From positions 1-64,000 of the forward strand of contig CAJMSZ010000006.1 in NCBI GenBank assembly GCA_905216215.1: a stretch of 64,000 nt of DNA, given 5' to 3'. Below, in pieces: positions 62,345 through 64,000 of this stretch; position 1 is the stretch's first letter, and each line of letters begins with the position of its first letter. A program made the translations under genes and the position numbers. The stretch comes from an uncultured bacterium. Lineage in GTDB: Bacteria > Bacillota > Clostridia > Lachnospirales > Lachnospiraceae. The notes under the pieces are model-generated. The model worked only from the letters and a program-made list of their open reading frames with translations. It did no database searches and was not told the origin of the DNA.

Positions 62345-63013
62345 CTACATCTGAATGAGCATAAGCTCATGGACATTTTCATTTTCACGAATCTTATCCA
62401 GAATTTTTTCCGGGATTATTTCATCCGATTCAACAACGGTAAATGCGGTTGCGCCCTTGTCTTCGCGGAAGAGACGCATAAAAGCAATATTAACGCCACA
62501 GTCGCTGAGACACTGGGTAATATGTGCGATTACACCCGGTGTGTCAAGCTGTTTTACAATCAATGTGCAATACTCACCGGTAAATTCCACATCAATATCA
62601 TTGATACGGACAATTTTAATCTTGCCGCCTCCGATGGACTCGCCACGAACCATCATCTGATAACCATTTATACCGGTCATATAAATGTCGGCTGTATTTG
62701 GATGGTCAGTGATGGTATCTTCGTCAACGATATATTCATATTCCACTCCAAAGTCTTTTGCAAGGTCAAAGGCATCACGGATACGGGCATCATCCGTTGC
62801 AAAACCAAGAATGCCGCCAAGAAGAGCACGGTCAGTTCCATGTCCGTGATAAGTTTTGGCAAAGGAGCCATACAATGTAAAGCTTACTTTACAAATGGGT
62901 TCGGGAAACATCTTGCGTGCGACAAGTGCCATGGAAACAGCACCGGCGGTATGAGAGCTGGAAGGGCCGATCATGTTCGGCCCGATAACATCAAAGATAC
63001 TTAAGAAATTCAT
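62345..63013 (-). CDS. sdaAB: L-serine ammonia-lyase, beta subunit
   Basis: The 222-aa protein begins MNFLSIFDVIGPNMIGPSSSHTAG; the first ATG of the frame is at 63019, but ATG 63013 has the better spacing to GGAGG. The N-terminal domain holds G-P-S-S-S-H-T-A-G-A and the H-G-T-D-R-A-L motif; the C-terminal ~75 residues form an ACT domain (YCTLIVKQLDTPGVIAHITQCLSDCGVNIAFMRL in outline). It forms the dehydratase with SdaAA. The pair is a two-gene operon with beta first. Confidence 0.95.
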   Translation of the reverse strand: MNFLSIFDVIGPNMIGPSSSHTAGAVSMALVARKMFPEPICKVSFTLYGSFAKTYHGHGTDRALLGGILGFATDDARIRDAFDLAKDFGVEYEYIVDEDTITDHPNTADIYMTGINGYQMMVRGESIGGGKIKIVRINDIDVEFTGEYCTLIVKQLDTPGVIAHITQCLSDCGVNIAFMRLFREDKGATAFTVVESDEIIPEKILDKIRENENVHELMLIQM

Positions 63014-63089
63014 AGCCATTTCCTCCAGTTGTTTTATAGCATTACTTTATCATTTTTTCGGAAATTCAACAACCGATTTTTATGACAGT

Positions 63090-63404
63090 TTAGCGGTATT
63101 TTGTTTCGATTTTCATGTATACCAGGATAAGTCCGATTACTAGAAAAATGGACAGTATGGATACAAATAAAAAGTATGGTGAATTCTGTTCCAAAAATAA
63201 TAGTGGCACACCCAAAAGTTCCAGAAGCACTGAAAATACAAACCATAAATTCGAAACAGCATGGTTATAGCCTTTTACATCTCTGACAGAGGGCGCTTTG
63301 GAAAAAGTATAAAATCCAACGGCTTCCTTTGCCTTGCGGCAGCTTATTCCTATGATCAGGAAAATAAGTGAAACGATGGTCCAGATAATAAATCCGAGTA
63401 TCAT
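63090..63404 (-). CDS. Small three-helix membrane protein, 104 aa
   Basis: The ATG at 63404 (MILGFIIWTIVSLIFLII) has AGAAAGGAAG upstream; the longer open frame starts inside the next gene. The protein has a first helix (3-19), the conserved segment VGFYTFSKAPSVRDVKGYNHAVSNLW and two further helices. The segment 'F...(K)V-x-D-V-K-x-Y-N-x-A' occurs also in the neighbouring 112-aa protein, so the two are diverged paralogues. The start overlaps the stop of that gene. Function is unknown. Confidence 0.75.
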   Translation of the reverse strand: MILGFIIWTIVSLIFLIIGISCRKAKEAVGFYTFSKAPSVRDVKGYNHAVSNLWFVFSVLLELLGVPLLFLEQNSPYFLFVSILSIFLVIGLILVYMKIETKYR

Positions 63405-63739
63405 AAAGTATCTTCCTTTCTGTATTTGTTCAAAACTTTCTTGTAGATTCGATACACGATATAAATCCCTGGCAGACAATCAAAACAGATTGCAATTGTG
63501 CCGAGCGGGATGGATATAAAAAACAAAATGCCGGTTATGACAAATGATAGGGCGCACTTCTTATACAAAGAAGAGAGTTCTGCATTATAGGACTTCACAT
63601 CGCCTACTTTTTCCTTCAGAGTAGTATCGCCAGACCAGAAGGTTATCGGTTCAAGACTGTCCTTCCCATACACACCCATGATAAAAAGAGGAAAGGCACA
63701 TAACAGGCAACTGAAAAAACCAATGATTTTTGCAAACAT
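63401..63739 (-). CDS. Small membrane protein, 112 aa, paralogue of the adjacent gene
   Basis: This protein has an N-terminal helix (FAKIIGFFSCLLCAFPLFIMGVYG in outline), then ITFWSGDTTLKEKVGDVKSYNAELSSLY, two more helices (ALSFVITGILFFISIPLG) and a basic tail. The pattern matches the next gene. Its start follows a GGTGAGGTGAGT site and lies just beyond a 23-bp palindrome. The pair looks like a small regulated membrane module; no substrate or partner is recognisable. Confidence 0.75.
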   Translation of the reverse strand: MFAKIIGFFSCLLCAFPLFIMGVYGKDSLEPITFWSGDTTLKEKVGDVKSYNAELSSLYKKCALSFVITGILFFISIPLGTIAICFDCLPGIYIVYRIYKKVLNKYRKEDTL

Positions 63740-63755
63740 TAATACTCACCTCACC

Positions 63756-63778
63756 TATACTTTGTAATACAAAGTATA
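63756..63778. promoter_or_regulatory. 23-bp operator-like palindrome
   Basis: TATACTTTGTA-A-TACAAAGTATA is a perfect inverted repeat with a single central base. It lies 17 bases upstream of the minus-strand membrane gene pair and covers the likely promoter region. A dimeric regulator, perhaps of GntR, PadR or similar type encoded elsewhere, should bind it. Confidence 0.8.
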
Positions 63779-63878
63779 TACAAATGAAAAAGAAACGTCA
63801 ATATATCAAAAAGAAATATACAAAAAAGAAGGAGAGAAGGGTATAATGGGGGTATCATAAGATTCAGAGGTAGAGCAG

Positions 63879-64000
63879 ATGACATTACAGCAATTGACTT
63901 ATTTAATCAAGGTTGCCGAGTGTGGAAACATCACAGAGGCAGCAGAACAACTATACATTTCCCAGCCCAGCTTAAGCACCGCAATCAGCAATCTGGAAAA
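63879..64000 (+). CDS. LysR-type regulator, N-terminal fragment
   Basis: The ATG at 63879 follows AGAGGTAGAGCAG. The visible 40 residues are the classic LysR N-terminus: T-L-Q-Q-L-T-Y-L-I-K-V-A-E-C-G-N-I-T-E-A-A and then L-Y-I-S-Q-P-S-L-S-T-A-I-S-N-L-E, which forms the winged HTH. The gene runs off the right edge, so the effector domain is not visible. A TATAAT box lies at 63842-63847. Its target is unknown; the divergent membrane pair is one option. Confidence 0.93.
   Translation, partial: MTLQQLTYLIKVAECGNITEAAEQLYISQPSLSTAISNLE

Noticed and set aside
1..64000. CRISPR array
   Set aside because: No set of three or more regularly spaced direct repeats was found. The two repeat pairs seen (28761-28844, 52553-52675) are too few and lie in a gene or a hairpin element.
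1..64000. Insertion sequences or transposases
   Set aside because: No transposase motifs (DDE, IS200/605 Y1, serine recombinase) were seen. The only recombinase is the phage integrase fragment, and the only HUH protein fits the phage Rep group.

Overview
The window looks like a piece of a low-GC, strictly anaerobic gut Firmicute, most likely a Lachnospiraceae member. The evidence is the AT-rich Gram-positive codon use, strong AGGAGG ribosome binding sites, a group B [FeFe] hydrogenase, a DUF6472 protein, a BioY/BirA pair with a Firmicute-type operator, and an oxygen-sensitive two-subunit L-serine dehydratase. The first 21 bases are the 3' end of the Illumina TruSeq read-1 adapter. The sequence is therefore the untrimmed end of a draft contig, and biology starts at about base 22.

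Bases 22-30417 are a tailed-phage (siphovirus) prophage with almost every gene on the + strand. It opens in the C-terminal half of a tyrosine recombinase. An early region follows (about 0.4-10.3 kb), with a HUH rolling-circle-type Rep, an RNase H-fold protein, a Ref-like HNH nuclease, a PcfK/AcrIIA9-like protein (a candidate Cas9 inhibitor) beside a PcfJ-like protein, many small zinc-finger proteins, one lipoprotein and a sigma-like late regulator. Then comes the packaging and head module (HNH nuclease, possible cos, TerS, TerL, portal, ClpP-like protease, HK97 capsid, connectors). The tail module has a -1 frameshifted gpG/gpGT chaperone, tape measure, Dit, Tal, a tail-linked peptidoglycan hydrolase, BppU-like and fibre proteins, and Ig-like appendage genes. 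The lysis cassette is a holin plus an amidase. No CI-type repressor is visible, and the left attachment site is outside the window.

The chromosomal part starts with the [FeFe] hydrogenase (30.8 kb). Next are bioY-birA under a clear BirA operator, an Xre regulator and a MATE exporter. A long molybdenum locus follows (36.2-43.5 kb): modA-modB-modC, moeA, a second MoeA-like gene with a Cys-rich tail, moaA, moaC and a mogA-MOSC fusion. It imports molybdate and builds the cofactor, but MoaD/MoaE and any molybdoenzyme are absent here. A glycosyltransferase and a PHP phosphoesterase follow. A metal-related operon (46.1-48.9 kb) combines an ArsP-type permease, an ArsR repressor, a CobW-type GTPase and a thioredoxin-like protein, behind a promoter with an ArsR-like palindrome.

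At 48.9-50.2 kb lies a deletion scar: a 5'-truncated DUF5058 gene and a chimeric gene joining a membrane-protein N-terminus to a PucR-type regulator tail. glmS (minus strand), tRNA-Leu(CAG) and a strongly structured repeat follow. A PocR-type sensor kinase and AraC-type response regulator (minus strand) face a cysteine hydrolase and an APC permease, probably their targets. Downstream are a nitroreductase, a nicotinamidase-like hydrolase, a ferredoxin-like remnant, glycerate kinase, a sirtuin, a YitT protein, sdaAA/sdaAB, two related small membrane proteins behind a 23-bp palindrome, and the start of a LysR regulator that runs off the right edge.
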